Shown in pieces: positions 9,024-17,944 of a stretch of 64,000 bases of DNA (position 1 is its first letter; each line of letters starts with the position of its first letter). The notes under the pieces are model-generated. The model did not search any database, had not been told where the DNA came from, and worked only from the letters and a program-made list of their open reading frames with translations. The position numbers and the translations under genes were made by a program. Source of the stretch: DAOUFU01 sp034429275 (GTDB lineage: Bacteria > Chloroflexota > Anaerolineae > Aggregatilineales > Aggregatilineaceae); the NCBI GenBank assembly GCA_034429275.1, contig DAOUFU010000053.1, forward strand, positions 55,573 through 119,572, in the 5' to 3' direction.

Positions 9024-10100
9024 ATGAGTGAAAACCCTACCAGCGACTATGCCCCTGCCGTCCTGGTTGTCGACGACGACTGGATGAACCGCGAGATGAT
9101 GCAGGCTCATCTTGCAGCCGCAGGTTACTGCGTGCGTACGGCCCACAGCGGCGAAAAAGCGCTGGAAATTGCCCTGGACACTCCGCCCGACCTGGTCCTG
9201 CTGGATATCCGTATGAGCGGCATGGATGGGTACGAAACCTGCCGCCGCCTCAAAGCTAATCCGGGCACTCAGTTCACACCTGTCATCATGGTCACAGCCC
9301 TGGAAACCGATGAGGACAAGCTGGAAGCCATCGAGGCTGGAGCCGACGATTTCCTCACCAAGCCGTTTAGCTCCCTGCTGCTGCTTACGCGCGTCAAGTC
9401 GCTGCTGCGCATCAAGCGCCTGCACGATGAACTCGAAGCGCGCAATCACCTGCTGCGCCAGGTGCTCGCCCGCTACGTGGACGAGAACATCGCGCGAATT
9501 ATCCTGGCAGACCCCGAAAAACACCTCAAACTGGGCGGCGAGACGCGCAAAGTCACCGTCTGTTTCGCCGATATTAGAGGATTCACCGCGTTCGCCGAGC
9601 GCAGCCCGGCGCAAGAAGTGCTGACGGTGCTCAACCGAATCTTCAGCGATCTGACCGAAGTCATCTTCCGCCATGGAGGGACTTTCGATAAATACATCGG
9701 TGACGAACTCATGGCGTTTTTTGGTGCCCCGGTCGCCACAGAACACGACACTCTGAACGCCCTGCGGATGGCGCTCGAACTGCGAGGCGAATTTCGCCGG
9801 ATCAAAGCCGCCATCGACAGCCCGGCTCTCGCCGAGCTAGACCTGGGAATCGGTCTGCACACTGGCGAAGCCACAGTCGGTAATGTGGGGTCGGAGCGGG
9901 TGATGAGCTATACGGTGATCGGCGATACGGTCAACATCGCGCGCCGCCTCCAGCAGATCGCTCATGCCGGGCAAATCCTCATCAGTGAAGCGACTTACCG
10001 CGAAGTCGAAGACCGGGTTGTCGCGCGACATCTTGAAGCCCGCACTCTCGCGGGCAAAACCCAGGCGACCACTTTGTATCAATTGGAAGACGTGGTATAA
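9024..10100 (+). CDS. Response regulator receiver fused to class III adenylyl cyclase
   Basis: 358 residues from ATG at 9024. Residues about 12-130 are a receiver domain with the acidic pair in VVDDDW, the phosphoacceptor Asp in DLVLLDIRMSG and the Lys in FLTKPF. A short helix joins it to a class III cyclase domain at about 170-340. Both metal-binding Asp are present (CFADIRGFTAF and YIGDELMAFFG). The adenine-selecting Lys (FDKYIGDE) and Asp (YTVIGDTVN) are present, so the product is likely cAMP, not cGMP. Phosphorylation of the receiver would then set cyclase activity. No dedicated kinase is adjacent. A Crp-family regulator (21917-22615) and a CRP-type operator (33812-33827) in the same window make a cAMP circuit plausible. 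Confidence 0.92.
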   Translation: MSENPTSDYAPAVLVVDDDWMNREMMQAHLAAAGYCVRTAHSGEKALEIALDTPPDLVLLDIRMSGMDGYETCRRLKANPGTQFTPVIMVTALETDEDKLEAIEAGADDFLTKPFSSLLLLTRVKSLLRIKRLHDELEARNHLLRQVLARYVDENIARIILADPEKHLKLGGETRKVTVCFADIRGFTAFAERSPAQEVLTVLNRIFSDLTEVIFRHGGTFDKYIGDELMAFFGAPVATEHDTLNALRMALELRGEFRRIKAAIDSPALAELDLGIGLHTGEATVGNVGSERVMSYTVIGDTVNIARRLQQIAHAGQILISEATYREVEDRVVARHLEARTLAGKTQATTLYQLEDVV

Positions 10101-10190
10101 CTCTGCCTGATCATGGGGGGAATTCATGAGATAAGCGCCACGAGAGCATGAGTCTGGCGCATCGATAAACGATCCTAGGATGTACCCGCT

Positions 10191-10862
10191 ATGTCAGGCT
10201 ACAGCCGTTCCGGCCCATCCCCCATGCTTATCGCAGCCGTCGGTGCGTTGATCGTTTTCGGTGGCTACTTTGTCTGGACCGGCTTCCTCAGCTTCCTGGA
10301 AGATCAGGGCAACATTACCGCGCCGATCACCCGCCAGGCGATTACCACCGCCACCGCCGGATCGAGTGATTCGGGTATCGTTTTCCCTACTGCTTTTATC
10401 CAGGCCACGTTCACCCCGATGCCCACCTGCCAGTTTTTTGTCGTCAATGTGGAGCGTGCCGTCTACCGCGAATGCCCCCAGATGGATGATCGTGCCTGCC
10501 CCATCGTCGAAGTCGTGCCGGACGGCACCGAGTTGTGCTCGTATGGGCGGGTGCCCAACAACCCCGAATGGTTTGTGATTGATCTGAACGCAGGCGGCGT
10601 CTACCGCGATCTGGTCTACATCCACGAAAGCGTGGTGGCAGCCAAGAACCCTACGCCGACCCCGACCATCACCCTGACTCCGCGCCCAACCATTACACCG
10701 CTGCCTACGCTCAGCCCAACGCCGAGTCCCAGCCCGGCTCCCACCGAGCCGCCCACCCTCACTCCCACGATCGACCCGGCCCAGCCCACGCTCACGCCTA
10801 CGCCGGTCACGCCGTCTCCAACGATTTCACCTACGCCGACCGCGCCTCGCATTATCATTTAA
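10191..10862 (+). CDS. Membrane-anchored protein with SH3-like domain and Thr/Pro-rich tail
   Basis: 223 residues. A single N-terminal membrane segment (MLIAAVGALIVFGGYFVW) anchors it, with the rest probably outside the cell. Residues about 80-150 resemble a small SH3-like domain, with two Cys pairs (CPQMDDRACP and the Cys before SYGRVPN) and WFVIDL near its end. From about residue 155 the protein is a low-complexity tail of Thr-Pro repeats. Such tails are common in surface proteins of Chloroflexota and probably span the cell envelope. Function is unknown. It lies between the cyclase and the lipid kinase genes on the same strand. Confidence 0.7.
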   Translation: MSGYSRSGPSPMLIAAVGALIVFGGYFVWTGFLSFLEDQGNITAPITRQAITTATAGSSDSGIVFPTAFIQATFTPMPTCQFFVVNVERAVYRECPQMDDRACPIVEVVPDGTELCSYGRVPNNPEWFVIDLNAGGVYRDLVYIHESVVAAKNPTPTPTITLTPRPTITPLPTLSPTPSPSPAPTEPPTLTPTIDPAQPTLTPTPVTPSPTISPTPTAPRIII

Positions 10863-10967
10863 CGGGCAGCGACAATTCAGGGTATACTTAGTACATCATG
10901 AAATTCAATAGTGCCTGCGCCAGGGCGGGAAGACAGATCACGCCCATATTTGTGGTGGACGCGCGTT

Positions 10968-11975
10968 ATGCTCGAAAAAAGCGCCTCGTTCGTTGATGAA
11001 CCCAATCATGTGCTTGCAATCATCAATCCGGCTTCTGGCACCAAGCGCGGTGTGGAAGTTATTGAGCGCCTGCGCGAGATCAAGCCTCCCCAAATCACGC
11101 TGCACGTCACTACGCCTGACTTCGATTTTGCGCGCGCGATTGCCGAAGGGGTTAAGCTTGGCGCGGACCGTATCCTGCTTGCAGGCGGCGATGGCACATT
11201 GATGCAGGGGGTTTCGGGGGCGCGGCAAGTGCTGGGCGATCACGTACTGCCGTTTTCATGGGTGCCCACCGGCACAGGCAACGTTGTCTCTGGTTTTTTG
11301 GGGCTGCCACATCGGCTCGATCCGGCGCTGAAGCTGGCACTCGGTCCCGGCAAAATCCGGCGTATCGATCTGGCAAAGGTGGGGGATAGATGCTCGGTAC
11401 TGCGCGTATCAACCGGCTTTGAAGCCGAGACAGCCTTCAATGTCACGCGCGAGGATAAAGATCGGTTAGGAATCCTGGCTTATGGCATCTCCGGCTTGAA
11501 ATCGCTGAGCCAGACCAGGCCGGTCGAATACCTGATCTCGCTGGACGGTCAGCGCCCGCTGCGCATCGAAGGCATCATGGCCTTCATTACCTCAACCGGG
11601 GCGCTCACCTGGATCAATGGGCTGTCCGTCATTAACGAGGCCATTCAACCCGACGACGGCCTGCTCTATGCCGGCGTACTGCGTCCGCTTAATCCGGGGC
11701 GCGTATTTGACAGTGTCACCAAGATGGTCACTGGCGGTGGCATTCCCCCCGAAGCAGTCACCTATTTCACGGCGCGCAAACGTATCGTGATCGACTGCCG
11801 AACACCGCAGCCCACCCAAATCGATGGCGATCCGCTCGGCACCACCCCGCTGATCGCGGACCTCATGCCCGGTGCTCTGCCGATCGTCGTCCCGCGCGAG
11901 CACCGCAGCGGGATAAGCTACCGCGAGTGGTTGTCTCAGGAAAACCCGTTCAACCCGGCAGGCTCGTCCAGTTAG
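10968..11975 (+). CDS. Diacylglycerol kinase-family lipid kinase (YegS/DgkB-like)
   Basis: 335 residues from ATG at 10968; a GTG at 10911 in frame is less likely because the extension has no family character. The catalytic domain shows INPASGTKRG at the N-terminus and the nucleotide motif LLAGGDGTLMQGVSG. It then has PTGTGNVVSGFLG, where the family has GTxND, and IDGDPLGTTPL near the C-terminus. Enzymes of this fold phosphorylate diacylglycerol, sphingoid bases or related lipids. The change of GTGN-D to GTGN-V is a small departure worth noting. No lipid-biosynthesis gene is adjacent. Confidence 0.85.
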   Translation: MLEKSASFVDEPNHVLAIINPASGTKRGVEVIERLREIKPPQITLHVTTPDFDFARAIAEGVKLGADRILLAGGDGTLMQGVSGARQVLGDHVLPFSWVPTGTGNVVSGFLGLPHRLDPALKLALGPGKIRRIDLAKVGDRCSVLRVSTGFEAETAFNVTREDKDRLGILAYGISGLKSLSQTRPVEYLISLDGQRPLRIEGIMAFITSTGALTWINGLSVINEAIQPDDGLLYAGVLRPLNPGRVFDSVTKMVTGGGIPPEAVTYFTARKRIVIDCRTPQPTQIDGDPLGTTPLIADLMPGALPIVVPREHRSGISYREWLSQENPFNPAGSSS

Positions 11976-11994
11976 GCCGCGAGGAGTCTGTGCT

Positions 11995-13029
11995 TCACTC
12001 ATTTTCCGCTTGCGGCAGCCAGAATCCAAATGTGCTGCCCTCACCCGGCACGCTGCTCACAAACACCTCGCCGCCATGCTTCTCGATCACGACCTTGACG
12101 ACGCTCAGTCCCAGCCCGCTCCCCTCAATCCGCTGGGTCTGCGGAGAGCGCACCCGGTAGTAGGGATCCCATAAATGCTCCAGGTGTTTCGCCTCGATGC
12201 CTATCCCGTGATCGATCACCCGCACCCGCACTCGATCCCCATCTTGATCCGCGCACACCTGGACAATTCCGCCATTGGGCGAATATTTGATTGCGTTGCT
12301 GATCAGGTTGCCCATCACACCCATCAGCCGCGATTGGTCGGCCCACACCGGAGATAAGGTTTGCTCAAACTCGCATTGCAGCGTCACTCCGCTGTGCTGA
12401 GCGTATCCTTCCATATCGCGCACACTGTGCTGAATGATGTCATTCAGATTGGTTGTTGTGCAGTTCAGTTCACCATCGTTACCCAGCCAGGCAATATCGA
12501 GCACCTGGTTGATCATGGTGATCGCAGCCGCCAGCCGACTCTGCGCGCGCTCCAGGAACTCGTTCCGTTTCGCAGTAGGAAGTTCCTCGACATTGGCCAG
12601 GTCGATCAGACTCTTGGCTGCCGAAATCGGTCCTTTGACATTGTGGATCATGTCGCGGATGTCGCCGGTTTTGCCGAGCTGCTTGAGGAAACTGTCCTCT
12701 CCGCCACTGGCAGTTTCGGGCGCCTTGGCAGCACGGATGATGAGGATCGGAACAATCGACTGATCCGACAGAACAACCTGGCCCGCTGCCAGTGCCGCAC
12801 CATCGACTACCTGTTCTGCCAGGGGCAACAGCGCATCCCTTTGAGCATGCGCGCCGAGAACGTCCTGCAAACCCCGCCCTAAAAAAGCGGAGTCAACCCC
12901 ATCCAGTACACGCTCGGCTGCTGAATTCATCAGGCAGATCTGGCCCCCTTCATCACACCCGATGACAGCCTGGCCTACCCCCTGGCTCAGTATCTCGAGC
13001 GCCTGTTGCCCTACCACTCGATCTATCAT
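11995..13029 (-). CDS. PAS-domain sensor histidine kinase
   Basis: 344 residues. The start at 13029 overlaps the stop of the upstream gene in ATGA and is preceded by GGGGGAAGAGG, so translation is likely coupled. An N-terminal PAS-like domain (residues about 1-110) begins with the segment ALEILSQGVGQAVIGCDE. The dimerisation helix carries the likely phosphoacceptor in MIHNVKGPIS, followed by an ATPase domain with N-box GNLISNAIKYSP, G1 DHGIGI and G2 GSGLGLSVVK. No membrane segment is present, so it is a soluble kinase. No response regulator is next to it; unlinked receivers are at 23672 and in the cyclase at 9024. Confidence 0.9.
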   Translation of the reverse strand: MIDRVVGQQALEILSQGVGQAVIGCDEGGQICLMNSAAERVLDGVDSAFLGRGLQDVLGAHAQRDALLPLAEQVVDGAALAAGQVVLSDQSIVPILIIRAAKAPETASGGEDSFLKQLGKTGDIRDMIHNVKGPISAAKSLIDLANVEELPTAKRNEFLERAQSRLAAAITMINQVLDIAWLGNDGELNCTTTNLNDIIQHSVRDMEGYAQHSGVTLQCEFEQTLSPVWADQSRLMGVMGNLISNAIKYSPNGGIVQVCADQDGDRVRVRVIDHGIGIEAKHLEHLWDPYYRVRSPQTQRIEGSGLGLSVVKVVIEKHGGEVFVSSVPGEGSTFGFWLPQAENE

Positions 13030-13865
13030 GCCTCTTCCCCCATCAACAGACCCGGCAAATCCCGCAATGCATAGGCGACCCGCGTGCCGTACCACGTCAG
13101 CAAATCGCCCTCGATCTGGAAGATACGCCCCGACCGTGCCGCTGGAACATCCCACTGCTGCACCAGCGCCATTTCTGCTTCGCCAAAACCATACGGCGTA
13201 TCTGGAAGCAATATCACCTCAGGCTGAGCGTCGATGATCTGTTGCTCGGAGACTTCGCGGTAGCGCTCACCTTCAGCGATCGCCTGCTCTGCGAATACAT
13301 CTACCCCACCACAAACACGCAGCACGTCCTGCGCATAGCCGGGCACGCCAAAAGTCTTCCACGGATTGCGACCCAACGGCACAAAAACCCGCGAGGGTAT
13401 CCGCGCACTGGCTGCCCCCTGTGCATAATCGTACGCGCGCTCAATCTCGCGCACACGCGGCACCATGACCGCATGATCAAACACATCCATCAGGTTCCAC
13501 AACACGTTCAGTGCGTCGAAAACTGTGCGCGGACCGATAATCCAGACCGGTATCCCGGCAGCGCGCAGCGCTTCGGCATCCTCTGGGCGGTGATCGTCGG
13601 CATCCATCAGCACCAGGTCAGGATTCAGCGCCGCCACGCGAGCAATATCGGGCAGCATGGCCCGGCCCACTCGTGCCAATTCGTGCAAGCGCCCTGATGG
13701 GCGAATGCAATCGTCGCTGATGCCCACCAGCCGGCCCCCCAGGTCCAGGTCGAACAATGCTTCAGTCAGGCAGGGAACCAGTGACACTACACGCTGCGGC
13801 ACATCATCAACCGGCGCAGCCTGCATATTGACCGAATAGGCCCGGCCCTCTTCTGGCTGATCCAT
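13026..13865 (-). CDS. Helical-backbone metal receptor (BtuF/FepB-like), no signal peptide
   Basis: 279 residues of the periplasmic-binding fold used for cobalamin, heme and siderophores (PF01497). Family features are VVSLVPCLTEALFDLDLG at the start of the domain, the NPDLVLMDA strand, and the central GIPVWIIGPRTVFDAL. The N-terminus (MDQPEEGRAYSVNMQ) is charged and has no signal peptide or lipobox. No permease or ATPase gene is adjacent. It therefore may act in the cytoplasm as a metal or cofactor sensor, possibly with the soluble histidine kinase whose start overlaps its stop by 4 bases. That pairing is inference. It lies 28 bp after purA on the same strand. Confidence 0.82.
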   Translation of the reverse strand: MDQPEEGRAYSVNMQAAPVDDVPQRVVSLVPCLTEALFDLDLGGRLVGISDDCIRPSGRLHELARVGRAMLPDIARVAALNPDLVLMDADDHRPEDAEALRAAGIPVWIIGPRTVFDALNVLWNLMDVFDHAVMVPRVREIERAYDYAQGAASARIPSRVFVPLGRNPWKTFGVPGYAQDVLRVCGGVDVFAEQAIAEGERYREVSEQQIIDAQPEVILLPDTPYGFGEAEMALVQQWDVPAARSGRIFQIEGDLLTWYGTRVAYALRDLPGLLMGEEA

Positions 13866-13893
13866 TGACCAATACGCCTCGCTGAACCAACAC

Positions 13894-15174
13894 CTACAGC
13901 AGCCGGATGGCTTGTTCGCGTTCCGGCCCCACGCTGATCAGGCTCACCGGCACTCCGGCCAACGCTTCGATTCGCCCGATATACTGGCGCGCATTCTCCG
14001 GCAGGTCTTCCAGGCGGCGCGCGCCTGAAATATCCGACTTCCAGCCTGGCAGCGTCTCATATACCGGTGTCACCTGCCCGGCCAGGCGAGTATCGATCGG
14101 GAATGTATCCAACCGTACCCCGTCTTTTTCATACGCTACCGCGATCTTCAATTCGTCAAAGATGCTCAGCACATCCAGCTTGGTGATCACCAGCTCGGTG
14201 ATGCCGTTGATGCGCACCGCAAAGCGCAGCGCTGCGCCGTCCAACCAGCCGCACCGCCGCGGGCGACCCGTCGTTGTCCCAAATTCAGCGCCACTTTCGC
14301 GCATCCGGTCACCGGAAGAATCGAACAGTTCGGTGGGGAAAGGACCGTTGCCCACCCGCGTGCAGTACGCTTTGACGACGCCTACCACGCGGTCGATGTA
14401 GTGTGGCCCAAATCCTAATCCGGTCAATGCACCACCCACCGTCGCCGAAGAACTGGTGACAAAAGGATAGTGTCCCTGGTCGATGTCGAGCAGGGTGCCC
14501 TGTGCGCCTTCGCACAAGACGCGGCTGCCTGCCTCCAACTGCTGATGGAGCCGGGTCGTCACATCGCCGACATAAGGGGCCAGGCGTTCTGCCGCCGCGC
14601 GATATGGCTCAGACACTTGCGACACATCCACTGGCGGCAACTCATAGACCCCCGTCAGCACAGCGTTGGCGCGCTCTACGGATGCGCGAATGCTCTGTGC
14701 AAACTGCGCCGGATCGGCCAGTTCGCCGACCAGCACGCCGCTGCGCGCTGCCTTGTCCATATAGGCCGGCCCGATTCCGCGCTGGGTCGTGCCAATCGAG
14801 TCTTTGCCCAATGCCCGCTCCGAAGCGCCATCGAGCGCCAGATGGCCAGGGGTGATGATGTGCGCCCGCGCGCTGATGAACAGGCGGTCCGGCGAGACAT
14901 CGATCCCCTGTGCGGCCAGCATCTCCAACTCTTCGACCAACCGCACCGGGTTGATCACCATACCGCTGCCCAGCAGGCAGATCACATGAGGATACACGAT
15001 CCCGGAAGGTACCAGATGCAGCTTGAAGGTACGCTCCCCCACGATGACGGTGTGGCCGGCATTGTCGCCCCCGGCATAGCGCGCCATCACATCAGACTCA
15101 CGCGCCAGCCAATCAGCTACTCGCCCTTTACCTTCATCGCCCCACTGAGCACCCACCAGGACTGTGACCGGCAT
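13894..15174 (-). CDS. purA: Adenylosuccinate synthetase
   Basis: 426 residues, the family's standard length. It makes adenylosuccinate from IMP, aspartate and GTP in AMP synthesis. Visible signatures are the N-terminal GAQWGDEGKGRVADWLA loop with catalytic Asp and Lys, NAGHTVIVGE, GTTQRGIGPAYMDKA, GVVKAYCTRVGNGPFPTEL, and the C-terminal ISVGPEREQAI. The gene ends 28 bp before the metal-receptor gene and begins 9 bp after the S51-like gene, so it sits in a long minus-strand cluster. Confidence 0.97.
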   Translation of the reverse strand: MPVTVLVGAQWGDEGKGRVADWLARESDVMARYAGGDNAGHTVIVGERTFKLHLVPSGIVYPHVICLLGSGMVINPVRLVEELEMLAAQGIDVSPDRLFISARAHIITPGHLALDGASERALGKDSIGTTQRGIGPAYMDKAARSGVLVGELADPAQFAQSIRASVERANAVLTGVYELPPVDVSQVSEPYRAAAERLAPYVGDVTTRLHQQLEAGSRVLCEGAQGTLLDIDQGHYPFVTSSSATVGGALTGLGFGPHYIDRVVGVVKAYCTRVGNGPFPTELFDSSGDRMRESGAEFGTTTGRPRRCGWLDGAALRFAVRINGITELVITKLDVLSIFDELKIAVAYEKDGVRLDTFPIDTRLAGQVTPVYETLPGWKSDISGARRLEDLPENARQYIGRIEALAGVPVSLISVGPEREQAIRLL

Positions 15175-15183
15175 GGTCCCTCC

Positions 15184-15909
15184 TCACTCATCAGCGTCTT
15201 GCGCGAATCCGCTTTCATCCGGGGCAATTTGCTGCCCCAACAACACGGTGACCGCTGGCCTGCCCCACACCTCGACTTCACCCTGTGGCCCCAGGGCCAA
15301 CGCGGCGCCGTGGCCCAAACCAAGGCCAAAATGGTCCGCGTGTGTCTGGACCCAGCCTCGCAGCACTTCGGCCTGATCGGATGTGTAGGCGGGTAAAATC
15401 AACGCGCGTTCTACCCAGTGAAACCCCGGTATCAGGCGATCCGGCTGGACCGCGAACGCACCAAGCAGCGCAGCCGCCTCGCCGCAGGCATAAACCGTTG
15501 CGCCACGCATGAAAGCATCCTCAACCGCCTGCAGCACCACGCCCACCAGGGCTTCGCGCAGCGTATCCACACGCGGCCCACCGCCCAGGACAATGATTCC
15601 GGCCTCGCCAAGCTCGCGTGAGATCTCGTCCTCTTCCTCGGTGAGAATGTCTATCAGGTACCCCGTGCGTGCGCCCAGGTCGCGCAACGATTCCATGTGC
15701 TGGTCAGCCGTCTCGATGTCGCTAGCCGCCCAGATATAAGCCATTGGCCCCTGTGAGATGGTGCGATTCAACATCGCGGCTTCCAGCGCAGTCACCGATT
15801 GATCGTCCGCTGCCAGGCCGCCAGCCAGGACCAGCCAGCCTCGGCCCATCCGCCGCCGGAAAAAATTTGTTGAAGACATCTCATTCCACCACAAATAGGC
15901 CGCGCTCAT
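15184..15909 (-). CDS. S51/cyanophycinase-like protein lacking the catalytic serine
   Basis: Up to 241 residues. The ATG at 15909 overlaps the upstream stop in ATGA; a second in-frame ATG at 15879 with GGTGG upstream is an equally good start. The fold resembles the peptidase S51 and class I amidotransferase group: GWLVLAGGLAADD, then AYIWAASDIE, then IIVLGGGP, where the peptide-nucleophile turn should follow. In active S51 enzymes that turn is G-x-S-A-G; here it reads YACGEAAALLGA, so the serine is replaced. It is probably a non-peptidase relative, perhaps binding a small ligand. It lies between the M20 amidohydrolase and purA. Confidence 0.65.
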   Translation of the reverse strand: MSAAYLWWNEMSSTNFFRRRMGRGWLVLAGGLAADDQSVTALEAAMLNRTISQGPMAYIWAASDIETADQHMESLRDLGARTGYLIDILTEEEDEISRELGEAGIIVLGGGPRVDTLREALVGVVLQAVEDAFMRGATVYACGEAAALLGAFAVQPDRLIPGFHWVERALILPAYTSDQAEVLRGWVQTHADHFGLGLGHGAALALGPQGEVEVWGRPAVTVLLGQQIAPDESGFAQDADE

Positions 15910-17141
15910 GGCAGCACATAAGAGGCTACCGCTGCCGTCATTAGCCGGACGGCCAATGGGATAGCCGCGGTGTCGTCGAAATCAAAACGCGGGTGATGGT
16001 GCGGCGCATCAAGTCCGCGCGCCGGGTCCGCCGAGCCAACCAGGAAAAACACTCCCGGCACAGCATCCAGGAAATAGGACACGTCCTCCGAAACCATCAT
16101 GCGGAAATCATCCAACAGGGTGATCTCCGGGGCGACCGCCTGGAAAATCGGGCGCAGCCGCGCGGCCACCTCCGGCGAATTGATCACCGGCCTGGTCAAT
16201 GCGCGAACCTCGACCTCCGCCTGGCAGCCCATGGCCTCGGCTATTCCCACCGCAATTGCCTTCAACCGCTCAACCGCATGATCGCGCACTGCTGTATCGT
16301 AAGTGCGAATCGTGCCGCGCATCGTTGCTGTGGGAGGGATCACGTTATACGAATCGCCCGCCTTGATTTCGGTGATGGAGATCACCAGTTCATCGGACGG
16401 ATCGACGTTCCGGCTGACAATGCTCTGGAGCGCCGTCACGATATGAGCCGCGGCCAGGATCGGATCGCGTGCTTCCTGTGGGATAGCCCCATGCCCTCCC
16501 TTGCCGATAACGCGAATCAGAATGTCATTGGCCGCCGCCATCAACGGGCCGCCATTGGCCACCACCATGCCCACCGGCATCTCGTTCCACAGGTGCAGCC
16601 CCAGGGTGACATCGGCCACAGGCGCACCGAGTACCCCATCCCGGATCATTGCCTCCGCACCCATACCGATTTCCTCTGCCGGCTGAAACACGAACTTCAC
16701 GCGCCCGGTCATATGCGCACGCTGCGCACTGAGCACTTCGGCAACGGCCAGCGCGATGGTGGTATGACCATCATGTCCGCAAGCGTGCATCTTGCCTGGC
16801 GTCTCAGATGCGTAAGCAGCCTGGGTTTCCTCGTGGATGGGCAGCGCGTCCATGTCGGCACGGACCAGGACCGTTGGCCCATCATGTTCGCCTTCGAGCA
16901 CCCCGACAACACCCGTCCGCCCCACCCCGGTCTGCACTTCCAGCCCAAGTTCAGCCAGGCGGGCCGCAACAATGCCCGCCGTCCTGACTTCCTCAAACGC
17001 CAGTTCAGGATGTCGGTGCAGATCGCGCCGCAGCGCGACCCACTCGGCAGCGTGCTGCTGGATATACGCCTCGACCTGTGCCTGCAAACTTGTCACCGCC
17101 GGTTTGCCTTTCGCCTGACTCTCACTTTGAACACCACGCAC
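15906..17141 (-). CDS. M20 family amidohydrolase (N-acyl-amino acid / hippurate hydrolase type)
   Basis: About 411 residues if begun at the GTG at 17141, directly after the stop of the upstream gene; a GTG at 17096 with AAAGG upstream is an alternative, and no ATG start exists. It is a cytoplasmic di-metal hydrolase removing acyl groups from amino acids or indole conjugates. Motifs are DLHRHPELAFEE, VRADMDALPI, the metal-ligand HACGHDGHTTIAL, and FQPAEEIGMGAEAMI, which carries the catalytic Glu. A dimerisation domain (GKGGHGAIPQ) sits in the middle. Stop and start of flanking genes touch on both sides, so it belongs to a tightly packed operon with the PIG-L deacetylase. Confidence 0.92.
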   Translation of the reverse strand: MRGVQSESQAKGKPAVTSLQAQVEAYIQQHAAEWVALRRDLHRHPELAFEEVRTAGIVAARLAELGLEVQTGVGRTGVVGVLEGEHDGPTVLVRADMDALPIHEETQAAYASETPGKMHACGHDGHTTIALAVAEVLSAQRAHMTGRVKFVFQPAEEIGMGAEAMIRDGVLGAPVADVTLGLHLWNEMPVGMVVANGGPLMAAANDILIRVIGKGGHGAIPQEARDPILAAAHIVTALQSIVSRNVDPSDELVISITEIKAGDSYNVIPPTATMRGTIRTYDTAVRDHAVERLKAIAVGIAEAMGCQAEVEVRALTRPVINSPEVAARLRPIFQAVAPEITLLDDFRMMVSEDVSYFLDAVPGVFFLVGSADPARGLDAPHHHPRFDFDDTAAIPLAVRLMTAAVASYVLP

Positions 17142-17864
17142 TTATCCCAGGTTGAATACCCGGAAAAGCTCGGTGTAACGCACACCGTCGTTCACGAACT
17201 CCGCGTCCACATTCTCGCGCTGACGGCGCTCCATCGCTTCCATATCGGCGATCTGACTCTTGTGCTCACGCAAGGCACGAATCTTGGTCGCCAGGAAATC
17301 GGTCACATCAACCCTGGCATTAGGATCGCGCGTGCCGCACAGGTAAACCTGTTTCACCTTGTGCGGAGCCAGCCCTTCATCCCGGTAAAGTTCCGGGAAA
17401 GTCAGGTGATCGCGCGCCGAGGGAAAGACCGCATCCAGCGCGGCATCGCCAATCGCGCGATGGTCCGGGTGGTTGATATAGTGTGAGCCGTACCAGCGCG
17501 CCGTTGGATCGTTGGTGACCAAGATGTCGGGCTGTTTGAGCCGAATCAGGCGCGTGATCTGGCGGCGCAGTTCCAGCGTGGGCTGGAGTTCACCATCAGG
17601 GTATCGCAGGAAAATCACGTCGTGCACGCCCAACTGGGCTGCAGCAGCGCGCTCTTCGACTTCGCGGATCGCGCTCAACTGCTCGGAAGTCATGGTCAGA
17701 TCGCTTGAACCTTTATCACCGCTAGTCGCCAGCACAAAGGTAATGGTTTTGCCTTCGGCAGCCCATTTGGCGAACGTCCCTCCGCAGAAAAATTCCGGGT
17801 CATCGGGGTGAGCAAAAACCCCCATCACGCGCTCAACAGTAGCCTTGCCATTCGAATCACTCAT
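17142..17864 (-). CDS. PIG-L/LmbE-family deacetylase
   Basis: 240 residues. Zn-dependent N-deacetylases of this family act on GlcNAc derivatives, including GlcNAc-Ins (mycothiol) and bacillithiol precursors. The metal site is visible as AHPDDPEFFCGGT near the N-terminus and NHPDHRAIG in the middle. The KGSS-like loop SGDKGSSDLTM is also present. The stop abuts the start of the M20 hydrolase. No thiol-biosynthesis ligase is adjacent, so the substrate is open. Confidence 0.9.
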   Translation of the reverse strand: MSDSNGKATVERVMGVFAHPDDPEFFCGGTFAKWAAEGKTITFVLATSGDKGSSDLTMTSEQLSAIREVEERAAAAQLGVHDVIFLRYPDGELQPTLELRRQITRLIRLKQPDILVTNDPTARWYGSHYINHPDHRAIGDAALDAVFPSARDHLTFPELYRDEGLAPHKVKQVYLCGTRDPNARVDVTDFLATKIRALREHKSQIADMEAMERRQRENVDAEFVNDGVRYTELFRVFNLG

Positions 17865-17944
17865 AGTCCGATGTTGTCCTCAAGTCCTGACGATTTGATC
17901 CCCACACATGAAATATGACTGCTGATGCCTTCCTGGAAGCAGCG

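Noticed and set aside
10650..10860. Tandem-repeat DNA in Thr/Pro-rich coding segments (also at 19600-19920 and 26000-26180)
   Set aside because: The repetition comes from low-complexity protein linkers; the DNA period is irregular and it is not a CRISPR or satellite array.
15993..17486. 497-codon open frame on the plus strand
   Set aside because: It is antisense to the M20 hydrolase and PIG-L genes, has no family signature, and has biased His/Arg-rich composition typical of shadow frames in GC-rich DNA.
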